In this document: one piece after another, positions 54,313 to 63,034 of the stretch
Layout of the letters: every line of letters starts with the position of its first letter
Position numbering within the stretch: position 1 is the stretch's first letter
The notes under the pieces: model-generated
The model's database searches: none
What the model saw: the letters and a program-made list of their open reading frames with translations, nothing else
Told to the model about the DNA's origin: nothing
Source of the DNA: a virus
IMG/VR virus record: IMGVR_UViG_3300036792_000176
Location: 1-64,000 of that record
Length of the DNA: 64,000 bases
Reading direction: 5' to 3' (one strand)
Position numbers and translations under genes: made by a program

Positions 54313-54366
54313 GGGGTAGGCGAGAGTGGCAGGGCATGTCGGTTCGAATCCGGCCCGCCTACCCCA
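54313..54366 (+). tRNA. tRNA remnant: acceptor and T arm only
   Basis: GGGGTAGGC/GCCTACCCC (9 bp) encloses a T-arm GTCGG-TTCGAAT-CCGGC. Between them are only 16 bases (GAGAGTGGCAGGGCAT), so no D or anticodon arms can form. Probably a tRNA that lost its middle, or a tRNA-like minihelix. Confidence 0.5.
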
Positions 54367-54386
54367 CCTAAGTAAGGAGAGGTTAA

Positions 54387-54764
54387 TTGACTGATCAGGT
54401 CCCAGAGAAGATCCCCGCTCCGGAATACGACCCCACAGCCGGTCGGCCTAATCCAGTGCCGGAAACGGTAACCCCTGAGTCGAGGGCGGACGAGGCGGGC
54501 CAGGAGACAATCGCTCCCGAAGTCAAGCACGTCAGCATTCAGGGTGTGGGCGCTACGGCCGGAACCGCTGTGCCAGCAGTCACCCCGGAGAAGCTACAGG
54601 CTGACGTGCAGGACGTCGAGGCGAAGGCAAAGCCGGTCGTAATCAAGCTGGAGCACGCCATCGCGGCCATCGACAAGTTCCAGGTCGAGAACCCCGGCAT
54701 CAGGTCCTGGGTTGTCGAGGGACTCAAGGACGCGCTGACCGCCATCGAGCATCACGAGAGCTAG
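54387..54764 (+). CDS. Hypothetical protein, TTG start (125 aa)
   Basis: TTG after AAGGAGAGGTTAA. Pro/Glu-rich disordered N-terminal half, then a helical end (KPVVIKLEHAIAAIDKFQVE, SWVVEGLKDALTAIEHHES). Function unknown; followed by a terminator-like hairpin. Confidence 0.58.
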   Translation: MTDQVPEKIPAPEYDPTAGRPNPVPETVTPESRADEAGQETIAPEVKHVSIQGVGATAGTAVPAVTPEKLQADVQDVEAKAKPVVIKLEHAIAAIDKFQVENPGIRSWVVEGLKDALTAIEHHES

Positions 54765-54770
54765 CCGATC

Positions 54771-54798
54771 GCCCCGCCTGGGATATCCTGGGCGGGGC
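54771..54798 (+). terminator. Hairpin GCCCCGCC/GGCGGGGC
   Basis: 8-bp stem, 12-base loop, just after the 54764 stop and 22 bp before the next gene. Confidence 0.58.
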
Positions 54799-54819
54799 AG
54801 CACTCGTTAAGGAGCGGAT

Positions 54820-54996
54820 ATGTATTCAAGTCACGAGCTAGCCAGGCGCTTGCTAGAGCTGCCCGACATCGATGTCGTCCTGACGGAAGACGGAGAAGCC
54901 ATAACCGGAGCACACGAGAGCACATACGACGATGGCCAGGCAATAGACGTCGAGTGCATCACTCTCGAGACAGGATCCGAAGAAGAGTCTGAGTAA
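54820..54996 (+). CDS. Very small acidic protein (58 aa)
   Basis: ATG after AAGGAGCGGAT. MYSSHELARRLLELPDIDVV then AHESTYDDGQAIDVECITLE, ending EEESE. It shares its pattern (x-LLELPD-x-x-V) with small phage proteins of unknown role. One base before the nuclease gene. Confidence 0.55.
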   Translation: MYSSHELARRLLELPDIDVVLTEDGEAITGAHESTYDDGQAIDVECITLETGSEEESE

Positions 54997-54997
54997 C

Positions 54998-55996
54998 ATG
55001 GCACCGATCATCCTCCCTATCGTAACCACTAGCGAGCGAACGTGCTTCCGTCGCTGCCCACAGAAGTGGTACTGGCGCTACGTTGATGGCATGGTGCCCA
55101 AGGGAGACGTACCGGATGCTCTCTGGTTCGGCATAGGAGTTCACGAGGCGCTCGCTGCATGGTATCTGAAGGGGAAGAAGCGTGGCCCGCATCCCGCTGA
55201 CACCTTCCTGGAGTGGATCGGTGACGAGCAGCGCCACATTCTCGTGTCCCCGGCCGACCACGAGCGCGCCGACGACGAGCGTGCCAAGTTCGACGATGCC
55301 AGGGAACTCGGTGTGTCCATGCTAGAGGGGTATGTCGAGGAGTGGGGCGAGGATAGCCACTGGCAGGTGCTAGCGATCGAGCGCCCATTCAAGGTGCTGG
55401 TCAAGCACAATGGCGTATCTATCGCTCGCTTCTGGAGTACATGGGACGGCGTGTACCGCGATCTGCGTGACGGCCGCATATACCTCATGGAGCACAAGAC
55501 CGCCTCTCAGATACAGACGTCCTACCTCGAGCTCGATGACCAAGCGGGTATCTACTGGGCGCTAGCCGGTGCTATCCTCCGTAAGGAGGGTGTGCTGAAG
55601 GATCGCGAGGAGATCGCTGGCATACAGTACAACTTCCTGCGCAAGAGCAAGCCTGATGAGCGCCCACGGGACGCGAGCGGCGCGTACCTGAATCAGAATG
55701 GCTCTGTGAGCAAGCGTCAGCCGCCTGAGCGCTACGTCCGGCCGGATCCTATCGAGCGCAGCCCCAGAGAGCGCAAGACTCAGCTCGAGCGTCTCGAGGG
55801 TGAGGTGGTCTGGATGAATGCTATGCGTTGGGGCGATATGCCTGTCATCAAGAGCACCCAGAAGGACTGCACATTCTGCGAGTTCTTCATCATGTGCAAG
55901 GCCCACGAGCGCGGTGGTGAGAACTGGAAGCAGATAGCCAATTCTCAGTTCGCCATTGGCGAAGACCCCTACGACCGATACCGAAAGGCCGCCTGA
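54998..55996 (+). CDS. Cas4/RecB-like PD-(D/E)XK exonuclease
   Basis: 332 residues. Nuclease core: His in GVHEALAAWY, Asp in FWSTWDGVYRDL and IYLMEHKTA (E-x-K, ~165-167), the PD-(D/E)XK triad; then DDQAGIYWALAGAI (QxxxY motif). Cys in TCFRRCPQKW and CTFCEFFIMC fit the Cas4/AddB-type Fe-S cluster. It directly precedes the Sak4-like recombinase, so the two likely form a phage exonuclease-annealing pair. Confidence 0.78.
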   Translation: MAPIILPIVTTSERTCFRRCPQKWYWRYVDGMVPKGDVPDALWFGIGVHEALAAWYLKGKKRGPHPADTFLEWIGDEQRHILVSPADHERADDERAKFDDARELGVSMLEGYVEEWGEDSHWQVLAIERPFKVLVKHNGVSIARFWSTWDGVYRDLRDGRIYLMEHKTASQIQTSYLELDDQAGIYWALAGAILRKEGVLKDREEIAGIQYNFLRKSKPDERPRDASGAYLNQNGSVSKRQPPERYVRPDPIERSPRERKTQLERLEGEVVWMNAMRWGDMPVIKSTQKDCTFCEFFIMCKAHERGGENWKQIANSQFAIGEDPYDRYRKAA

Positions 55997-56000
55997 CAAT

Positions 56001-56029
56001 TTTGCATTACGCTCCGGATACGGTATAAT
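56001..56029 (+). promoter_or_regulatory. Predicted promoter (near-consensus)
   Basis: TTTGCA (56001-56006), 17 bp, TATAAT (56024-56029). Closest in the window to a standard housekeeping promoter; ~20 bases before the 56051 ATG. Confidence 0.58.
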
Positions 56030-56050
56030 AGTAGTGATGAAAGGATGCAG

Positions 56051-56953
56051 ATGGCACCAGTCAAGCGGGGCGCTCGTCGTGGCCGGCCAACCGCTAAGTC
56101 ACAGCGTGAAGAGCCAGAGAGCATGGAGGTTGATGAGGTCGAGGTCGATATTGAGGATCTCGGCTCATTCGCTGAGAGCATCAACATACTGCTCTATGGC
56201 CCTAGTGGTGTGGGGAAGACCGTACTTGCCGGTGGTGCCCCGAACGCTACTTTCTTCTCGACAGAAAAGGGTGTCATTGCGGCTCGCCGAGCAGGCCACA
56301 AGGCTGGGCTGATCCGTGTGCCTACCTGGGAGCACGTCGTGGCAGGCCTCAAGGTGGCAGACGCCAGACTGGGCCCTGAAGACTGGCTTATCGTCGACAG
56401 CATCACGAAGATGCAGATGCTGTACATTCGATGGATCCTCAAGGTCAACAATCAGCGCAACGGCTCTCGTGACCTTGACATCCCTGCCATCCAGGATCAC
56501 CAGAAGTGGCAGAACGGGTACATGCGCTTCATCGACCATATCGTCGATGCGCAGTACAACTCCATACTGATCGCCACGCAGATGATGAAGGAGGACGAGG
56601 AGGGGGAGGACATGATCCTCCCGGCTATCACCGGCAAGGGATACGCGATAGCCGAGTATGTCTGCGCCCAGACAGACGTGAATCTGTACTACAACGTCTC
56701 GGCCACTGCCAGCACCGACGATATGACCATCCGGAGAGCCCTCGCACAACCATATCCCCCTTACCACGCCAAGGACCGGTACAACTGCCTCGGGAAGTTC
56801 GTGGACGTGGAAGAGAACGATTTCGGAGCGATGAATGGAATCATCGGCAGTATCCAGTCAAGCCTCGACGAGCCCGCAAACGACGAGGTACATCAAGTGC
56901 AGCCAGCACAACTCAATCGTCGCACGCGGAAGCGGAATAAGGCTAGTGCATAA
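56051..56953 (+). CDS. Sak4-like RecA-fold recombination ATPase
   Basis: ATG at 56051 has GAAAGG 5-6 bp upstream; the ATG at 56045 lies within that site. After an acidic lead, LLYGPSGVGKTVLAGG (Walker A ~50-57), WLIVDSITKMQ (Walker B ~112-117), then YNSILIATQMMKEDE and the L-loop region. The C-terminus is basic. This family helps single-strand annealing and is usually next to an exonuclease and an SSB, as here. Confidence 0.78.
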   Translation: MAPVKRGARRGRPTAKSQREEPESMEVDEVEVDIEDLGSFAESINILLYGPSGVGKTVLAGGAPNATFFSTEKGVIAARRAGHKAGLIRVPTWEHVVAGLKVADARLGPEDWLIVDSITKMQMLYIRWILKVNNQRNGSRDLDIPAIQDHQKWQNGYMRFIDHIVDAQYNSILIATQMMKEDEEGEDMILPAITGKGYAIAEYVCAQTDVNLYYNVSATASTDDMTIRRALAQPYPPYHAKDRYNCLGKFVDVEENDFGAMNGIIGSIQSSLDEPANDEVHQVQPAQLNRRTRKRNKASA

Positions 56954-57089
56954 GAAGTCTGGCGTGATTTGCACCAGCCAAATGTTCCAGGTCGTCGAGG
57001 TTCCCAAGGTGAACCGAGAGACGGCATTCGCTGAATTTATGGGATGGGATGGCGATGGGCCCGAGCAGCGATCGTCCTCTGCACCCTGA
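56835..57089 (+). CDS. Small protein overlapping the Sak4-like 3' end (84 aa)
   Basis: The frame encodes TRYIKCSQHNSIVARGSGIR, then VHKKSGVICTSQMFQVVEVP, which looks like real protein (Cys/His, strands). It overlaps the ATPase gene by 119 bp. The ATG at 56835 or a GTG at 56947 (no good ribosome site) may be the start. The 3' end again overlaps the next gene. Confidence 0.42.
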   Translation: MESSAVSSQASTSPQTTRYIKCSQHNSIVARGSGIRLVHKKSGVICTSQMFQVVEVPKVNRETAFAEFMGWDGDGPEQRSSSAP

Positions 57090-57355
57090 TGAGAAGCTCG
57101 GGATCACCGAGCATAAGCCCGAGACATTCTTCATCGTGACAAATGGAGGTCCGCATCCAGGAACCAGGGTGACGGATGAGGGCCAGATGCCATGGCCACT
57201 ACCCGGCATCCTAGGCGACTCGGGCGGACGGTACATCAAGATCTCCGAGAGCAATCTCGGTCCGCAGGGCGCTGGCAGCCGTATCGTGCGAAGCGCTCTG
57301 TACAAATGGGAGTCGGATACCCCATCCGGCGTCGTAGAAGGAGAGGCAGGCCAAG

Positions 57356-57363
<8 letters not shown>
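57055..57363 (+). CDS. Hypothetical protein (102 aa)
   Basis: ATG 57055 (57049 also possible), GGGATGGG upstream. FFIVTNGGPHPGTRVTDEGQ then PLPGILGDSGGRYIKISESN. Gly/Pro-rich; function unknown. Overlaps the SSB-like gene by 8 bp. Confidence 0.52.
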
Positions 57364-58225
<862 letters not shown>

Positions 58226-58244
58226 CAATCCCCCTCAAATAGAC

Positions 58245-58279
58245 GTCCGGCCTGGGCTCTCGCGGGGTCCAGGCCGGAC
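58245..58279 (+). terminator. Hairpin GTCCGGCCTGG/CCAGGCCGGAC
   Basis: 11-bp perfect stem, 13-base loop, 20 bp after the SSB-like stop. Confidence 0.62.
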
Positions 58280-58291
58280 CCAGGAGCAGTT

Positions 58292-58615
58292 GTGAATGAT
58301 CTAGTCTTCAGGGAAATACAGCTCAACGGCAAGATTACGGTAGAGCTTCCGGCGCATGTATGGATCGGATTCCTCTACGAGTACTCCTCCTGTGAATGGA
58401 ACGGCATATGCGCCAATAGCATAGTTGGCGCTATCCAGGACGGCATGCTTAGCCCTCTGTACGTCAAGGAGAGGGAGGCGGCCATACAAGAGCATTCGGC
58501 CAAGCACAATTCGATCTTCGCGTCATTCCTTGGCATGCCCCCTGGCGTTCCGCCGAACATCTCCGGGATAACCGACGTCGAGCCGAACGAGGAAAACGGA
58601 GAATCGACAAGTTGA
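58292..58615 (+). CDS. Hypothetical protein (107 aa)
   Basis: GTG after AGGAGCAGTT. LVFREIQLNGKITVELPAHV then WIGFLYEYSSCEWNGICANS. Pro/Gly-rich end. Stop overlaps the next TTG (TTGA). Function unknown. Confidence 0.56.
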   Translation: MNDLVFREIQLNGKITVELPAHVWIGFLYEYSSCEWNGICANSIVGAIQDGMLSPLYVKEREAAIQEHSAKHNSIFASFLGMPPGVPPNISGITDVEPNEENGESTS

Positions 58616-59442
58616 TAGTCGAGGTGATTGGGTGCGGACCGGCCGGTCTGGCAGCAGCTCACGCCGCTAAGGGTCTGGGCGCAGACGTCGTCATATACGC
58701 CCCAAAGGCGATGACACCCCAGCGCGGGCCGCTCCTTATGCAGCGTCCAATACCGGGCATCAACACAGGACACCCCGATGGCACGATACACCAGGTCGTT
58801 ATCAACGGAAGCATCCTTGACTACCGATACAAGCTATACGGTGACATCAACATCGGTATCAACGGGGACATCCTGAAGCCGCACTACCATGCCTGGAAGC
58901 ATAACGAGACGTACGAGACACTATGGGGGATGTACGAGCATCTTGTGGTAGACCGTCGAATCAGGGCTACCGAGCTTGCGTCCATGCATCGCCAATCTGA
59001 TCTCGTTGTGAGCACAGCGAATGCGGAGAGCATGTGTATGCGTGGACATACATTCGTCAGCAAGAGTGTTGCGGTAACGACTAGGGCATCGTTTCTCGAT
59101 CAACCTGATAACACGATCATATTCAATGCCGGGGACAGCCCAGACTGGGTTCGTAGCTCACTTGTCTTCGGCGTAGGATCAACAGAGTGGCCGACAGACA
59201 GAGCGCCATCCGGGTCGCACATCATCCGGAAGCCGGTCAGTACGGACTGCGACTGCTATCCTCATGTTCTCCGTACCGGCCGCTTCGGGAAGTGGCAGAA
59301 CGAGACCTGGGTAGATACCGCTTACTGGGACGCGTACAATGCCGTGTACAGCATAAAGCACAAAGAAGAAAGGTACCTTATCGATGGCATCTCAGGCGGG
59401 TTCACAGGAGCAGGACTGCTCGATCTGTCTACTGATAGCTAA
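58612..59442 (+). CDS. FAD/NAD-binding Rossmann oxidoreductase-like protein
   Basis: TTG overlapping the previous stop (TTGA); 276 residues. Opens with VEVIGCGPAGLAAAHAAKGL, the GxGxxG-x(n)-G dinucleotide-binding motif, then ADVVIYAP. Later RATELASMHRQSDLVVSTAN and a Cys-rich TDCDCYPHVLRTG. It resembles the N-terminal part of FAD-dependent monooxygenases but lacks a recognisable C-terminal GD motif apart from IFNAGDSPDW. It may supply or use flavin near ThyX; inferred. Confidence 0.65.
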   Translation: MIVEVIGCGPAGLAAAHAAKGLGADVVIYAPKAMTPQRGPLLMQRPIPGINTGHPDGTIHQVVINGSILDYRYKLYGDINIGINGDILKPHYHAWKHNETYETLWGMYEHLVVDRRIRATELASMHRQSDLVVSTANAESMCMRGHTFVSKSVAVTTRASFLDQPDNTIIFNAGDSPDWVRSSLVFGVGSTEWPTDRAPSGSHIIRKPVSTDCDCYPHVLRTGRFGKWQNETWVDTAYWDAYNAVYSIKHKEERYLIDGISGGFTGAGLLDLSTDS

Positions 59443-59752
59443 CAGGAGGTACATCGAGCTCCACGAACACGGCGTACTCTTCATACCGAACAATGCGGTC
59501 AAGGAAGGGCATATATGTATCGCCCCTCGCATACATGTCCGTAACGTAATCACCAACCCGGTGATAACCGCCCAGGTGTTCCGGCTCGCTGCCATGCGAG
59601 CGGCGGTACTAGCTCCGGTATGTACCATGAGCACAACGGCCGGTAGTGAGTCGGCAAAGATAATCCCCCATTTCTACATTCACGTGATCCCCTCGACGGA
59701 CGAGGAGATAGCCGAGCAGCTTAAGAAGAGGATCAATGAGTCAGGATCGTAA
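59384..59752 (+). CDS. HIT-family protein lacking the catalytic His
   Basis: CSICLLIANRRYIELHEHGV and LFIPNNAVKEGHICIAPRIH match the HIT N-terminal half. The signature IIPHFYIHVIP should be H-x-H-x-H; here Tyr98 replaces the nucleophilic middle His, while His96 and His100 remain. Nucleotide binding may be kept without hydrolysis. Overlaps the previous gene by 59 bp and ThyX by 17 bp. Confidence 0.7.
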   Translation: MASQAGSQEQDCSICLLIANRRYIELHEHGVLFIPNNAVKEGHICIAPRIHVRNVITNPVITAQVFRLAAMRAAVLAPVCTMSTTAGSESAKIIPHFYIHVIPSTDEEIAEQLKKRINESGS

Positions 59753-60653
59753 CACAGGCAAAGAAGTCGCCCGCTTCGCTGATGTGGCGATGTACCGCGC
59801 GCAGCACAACGAGATGGCAGACCGTGGAGAGGAGGTCGTGCCCAGGGTATACCTCGTTGCCATGACGCCCAACCCCCTTCGCGTAATGGCGGCCGCTGCG
59901 GAGCTGTACGCTGGACGAGTGGTGACCGACCCGGAGGACATCAGCCGAGAGACAGCGCTCAAATGGTTCGGCGACATGACGCGAACCGCTCTGCAGGCCC
60001 CTCTGGAATTCATCGATCTCCACTTCATGTTCGAGGGCGTGACCCGCGCCTTTACCCACCAGCTCGTGCGGCAGCGTACCGCTGTGTACGTTCAGGAGAG
60101 CCAGCGCTTCGCTGTCAAGGACAACGCTATGCTCGAGGTGTCATACCCTCCGTCCATAGCTAAGCTGAACGATGACCACCCAATGCGCGTCGTCTGGGAC
60201 AAGGCCGTAAGCGAAAACTCCTGGGCGTACAACGCCATGGTCGAGGGCGGAATACCGGCTGAGGATGCCCGCGGTCTTCTGCCCACGAACATCACGACAA
60301 GGGTCCACTACAAGACCAACCTGCGCAACCTCGCTGAGCACGCTGGCATGCGCCTATGCTCGCAGGCCCAGTACGAGTGGAAGCAGGTCTGGTTCGGGAT
60401 TCTCGAGGCCATCAACGAGTACGGTCCAGACGATCAGCGGTGGCAGCAGAAGCGTATCGCAAGCCTGTTCCGTCCAATCTGCTATCGCACCGGTAACTGC
60501 GAGTTCCGGGCAGAGACGGACCGGTTCTGCGCAATCCGCGAGCGCGTTATGGCGCATCACGCCCGTGGCGAGGGGCCACAGACGTGGGTCGACATCGACT
60601 CCAGGGAAGCTCTGCGAGAGGGCGCGGCGCGGCTAGCGCCCGACATGACGTGA
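59736..60653 (+). CDS. thyX: Flavin-dependent thymidylate synthase
   Basis: Makes dTMP from dUMP using methylene-THF, FAD and NADPH. 305 residues. Signature RQRTAVYVQESQRF (~112-125) replaces the usual RHR-x2-S-x4-S-x-R; the outer Arg residues and second Ser remain, the His is Gln. FTHQLVRQR before it and NLRNLAEHAGMRLCSQAQYE (the helix with the second substrate site) also fit. Longer than bacterial ThyX (~250). Confidence 0.82.
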   Translation: MSQDRNTGKEVARFADVAMYRAQHNEMADRGEEVVPRVYLVAMTPNPLRVMAAAAELYAGRVVTDPEDISRETALKWFGDMTRTALQAPLEFIDLHFMFEGVTRAFTHQLVRQRTAVYVQESQRFAVKDNAMLEVSYPPSIAKLNDDHPMRVVWDKAVSENSWAYNAMVEGGIPAEDARGLLPTNITTRVHYKTNLRNLAEHAGMRLCSQAQYEWKQVWFGILEAINEYGPDDQRWQQKRIASLFRPICYRTGNCEFRAETDRFCAIRERVMAHHARGEGPQTWVDIDSREALREGAARLAPDMT

Positions 60654-61027
60654 GCAGCAACTACCGACTCATATGCATGTCGCATCACCCCGCAATAACT
60701 GTAGGCGACGACATGGTTATAGATACAGCCATCAGGTCGTGGGAGAAAGGTGACGACCGGATAGTCGGCCACGAGAATTGCGATCTCATGGTGGGACAGT
60801 TCTCGTACCCTCTCGTGAGCGTAGGCTGCTTCGGTATGAGCATGCCGAACTCAGGTTGCAAGGGGCATCATCCGAACATAGCATGGATGGACACGGAGTG
60901 GCTGCGAGTCCTCTCTTATGTGATGGTTATCGATGACGAGACCGAGGGTATGCTACGCCCATTCGTGAATGGCTGCTGGACGCCAAGAAGAATGGATAGG
61001 CTTCAAAATCTCCTCAAGAGGCAGTGA
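60650..61027 (+). CDS. Hypothetical protein (125 aa)
   Basis: GTG overlapping the ThyX stop (GTGA). SNYRLICMSHHPAITVGDDM, then SYPLVSVGCFGMSMPNSGCK and GHHPNIAWMDTEWL. His/Cys-rich; no known family. Conserved-looking pattern of a small alpha/beta protein. Confidence 0.56.
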   Translation: MSSNYRLICMSHHPAITVGDDMVIDTAIRSWEKGDDRIVGHENCDLMVGQFSYPLVSVGCFGMSMPNSGCKGHHPNIAWMDTEWLRVLSYVMVIDDETEGMLRPFVNGCWTPRRMDRLQNLLKRQ

Positions 61028-61314
61028 TGGCAAAGCTTACCAGGTGGGGATTTGCAGATGCACTGGTAAGGGCTGGCGTGTTCTCGAAAGATCAGATTAA
61101 TGACATAAGAAGGGTGGTGATAGACTGCCCTTTTAATGACAACCCGGTCATGTACGTAGAGATGTCCACATCCCCGAAGGTTATGGACGTATTCCTGTCC
61201 CTAGATGGCATCAAGATAGTCGGTATCCCAACGGAGGACATTCCGGGTGAGCCAGAAGGAATCGACATACGAGCCGCACGGCCTGAGCAGGGTGCTGAGG
61301 CACCTTCTGAATAA
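61027..61314 (+). CDS. Hypothetical protein (95 aa)
   Basis: TGATG coupling. LTRWGFADALVRAGVFSKDQ then VVIDCPFNDNPVMYVEMSTS. Helix then strands. The final 68 bp overlap the next gene. Function unknown. Confidence 0.53.
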   Translation: MAKLTRWGFADALVRAGVFSKDQINDIRRVVIDCPFNDNPVMYVEMSTSPKVMDVFLSLDGIKIVGIPTEDIPGEPEGIDIRAARPEQGAEAPSE

Positions 61315-61489
61315 GCACGGGTATGAGGGCATAATCAGTTGTCTGAATAACCTGATGGACAATCCGACGGAACGTTACCTATCGCTATGGCCAGAGGAGG
61401 CGAAAACATATGCCGCAGCTAGAACCAGAAGAGAAGGCTTCAAAGCAATCAATGCCAGCTGGCGGAAAGATCGAACACTTCGCTCTTGA
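61247..61489 (+). CDS. Small helical protein (80 aa)
   Basis: GTG start with GGTGA upstream (weak). LSRVLRHLLNKHGYEGIISC LNNL-type helices, then a basic end. Overlaps both neighbours (68 and 80 bp), so one of the three overlapping genes may be wrong. Confidence 0.45.
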   Translation: MSQKESTYEPHGLSRVLRHLLNKHGYEGIISCLNNLMDNPTERYLSLWPEEAKTYAAARTRREGFKAINASWRKDRTLRS

Positions 61490-61652
61490 GGCCCGTCTGT
61501 ATGTCGAGCTAGATGGTCCGGGCTCACACTCTGATGCAGTCAGGCAAGTAGAGGACAGGCTGTCTCTGGTCATGTATAAGGACGACCCCTCGGTAAGCGG
61601 CCCAAAGATACGTGTCATAAAAATCGAAGAGGTAAGGACCAGAAGGACTTGA
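61410..61652 (+). CDS. Hypothetical protein (80 aa)
   Basis: ATG after GGAGGCGAAAACAT. KIEHFALEARLYVELDGPGS then AVRQVEDRLSLVMYKDDPSV: ferredoxin-like beta-alpha-beta. Overlaps the previous gene by 80 bp and the next by 4 bp (TTGA). Confidence 0.52.
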   Translation: MPQLEPEEKASKQSMPAGGKIEHFALEARLYVELDGPGSHSDAVRQVEDRLSLVMYKDDPSVSGPKIRVIKIEEVRTRRT

Positions 61653-62314
61653 GCAAGATGGACGAGAAAGAACTGTTCATATCGATTGACATCGAGACTG
61701 ATGGCCCCTCCCCCGGGCTGAACAGCATGCTATCCCTCGGGGCAGTAGCATTCACGATGGACACCATCGTGGTGGACAGGTTGTATTCATTCTCGAGGAA
61801 CATCCTACCGATAGATGGAGCATTCGAGGACGCCGATACCATGGACTGGTGGGACACCCAGGGAGATGCCTGGGAAATGTGCCACAAGGACCAGGTAGAT
61901 GCCGTCGACGCAATCGGAGAATTCGCTGGGTGGCTCGAGGACCTATCCGCGTACGGTAAGCTAGTAGCGGTAGCGTGGCCAGCTGGCTTCGACTTCACAT
62001 TCGTTAACTGGTACATGCACCAGTTCTACGGAAAGAACCCCCTCGGATTCGCATGCATGGACATCCGCAGCTACGCGAACGGCCTGTTCGCTGTATCCGG
62101 GTACTACGAGAAGATACCGGAAGGTGATCTGTACAAGATATTCAGCGTCAAGCTGGATGACATAAAGCCACACGTAGCAGTAGACGATGCTCTGCGACAG
62201 GGTCGCCTCCTCCACTCTCTCCTCCAGTACGCCGAGGACCTCAGGCGTAACCCGACAGAGGCTAGGGCCTGGCTGAACACAATGGCACGGGCTAACGGAA
62301 CAGGCTTGGAGTAA
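61649..62314 (+). CDS. DnaQ-like 3'-5' exonuclease (DEDDh)
   Basis: TTG in a TTGA overlap (an ATG three codons later is the alternative). FISIDIETDGP (Asp14, Glu16: Exo I), AWPAGFDFTFVN (Exo II Asp) and KPHVAVDDALRQG (Exo III His and Asp) give the DEDDh set. 221 residues, single domain. Likely proofreading or end-trimming in replication; no polymerase is in this window. Confidence 0.75.
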   Translation: MSKMDEKELFISIDIETDGPSPGLNSMLSLGAVAFTMDTIVVDRLYSFSRNILPIDGAFEDADTMDWWDTQGDAWEMCHKDQVDAVDAIGEFAGWLEDLSAYGKLVAVAWPAGFDFTFVNWYMHQFYGKNPLGFACMDIRSYANGLFAVSGYYEKIPEGDLYKIFSVKLDDIKPHVAVDDALRQGRLLHSLLQYAEDLRRNPTEARAWLNTMARANGTGLE

Positions 62315-63033
62315 TGGCCGAGCCATGCTGTGCCGAGGGTGCATGCTGTTGCATGTCCAACAATAGCGAAAAGGCATGCTTCTGCGTACACAGGAGGATA
62401 GTTACCTCGCAGAGGATCTTCGGCCTGCAGGATATATCAGTAGACATCCCGCTAACCCTGTACCCGGGCGCATTCACGAGATTGTCAGCAATGGGAGAAC
62501 GAGTGACCGAGCACAGCCACCCCCAAACCCTGGAAGCGCATTTCCAGATTGCAATGCTAAAGAACATGGAGTTCGGGAACACCGCTCCGGTTCGTGACGG
62601 CCGATATGTTCAGCTGGGTGCTGGCAAGAAGTTCATCAGGAACTGGGTGAACCTGGACTACCCCGAGTGGGACGCCGAGAAGATGCCGCTGCCGTTCGCT
62701 GACGAGGAAGTAGACGGCATCGCTAGCTACCACACCCTCGACCATATCAAGGCGGTCATCCCTCTCCTCGCGGAGATCCAGCGGGTGCTAGTGCCGGGCG
62801 GATGGTTCGTAAACATCGTGCCGCACTACGACTCGGAGCTATGGCACTCCGACCTTACCCACGTCAGCCAGTTTGGCACCGAGACGTGGCGCAGTATCTT
62901 CAGCACGAGGCACTACAACCACGATGCCGTCGAGGGCCACACAGACTGGCACATGAAGATCAAGTTCAACATGGTGATGGCGGTGACCGAGCGGAACGCC
63001 GTTCTGGTTACAAAGCTAGTCAAGGAGGATTAG
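62314..63033 (+). CDS. SAM-dependent methyltransferase with Cys-rich N-terminus
   Basis: Residues ~95-200 are a class I methyltransferase: GRYVQLGAGKKFIRNWVNLD (motif I), PLPFADEEVDGIASYHTLDH and VLVPGGWFVNIVP (motifs IV-VI). The first 30 residues are Cys-rich (CCAEGACCCMSNNSEKACFC), possibly a metal site. A GTG at 62503 with GGGAG upstream could start a shorter protein, MTEHSHPQTLEAHFQ. Substrate unknown; DNA, protein or sugar. Confidence 0.65.
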   Translation: MAEPCCAEGACCCMSNNSEKACFCVHRRIVTSQRIFGLQDISVDIPLTLYPGAFTRLSAMGERVTEHSHPQTLEAHFQIAMLKNMEFGNTAPVRDGRYVQLGAGKKFIRNWVNLDYPEWDAEKMPLPFADEEVDGIASYHTLDHIKAVIPLLAEIQRVLVPGGWFVNIVPHYDSELWHSDLTHVSQFGTETWRSIFSTRHYNHDAVEGHTDWHMKIKFNMVMAVTERNAVLVTKLVKED

Positions 63034-63034
63034 A

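Noticed and set aside
54134-54337. Minus frame ending VWGSNPRPADYESAALTG
   Set aside because: This peptide is a well-known artefact of translating tRNA genes; it is antisense to the intact tRNA at 54123.
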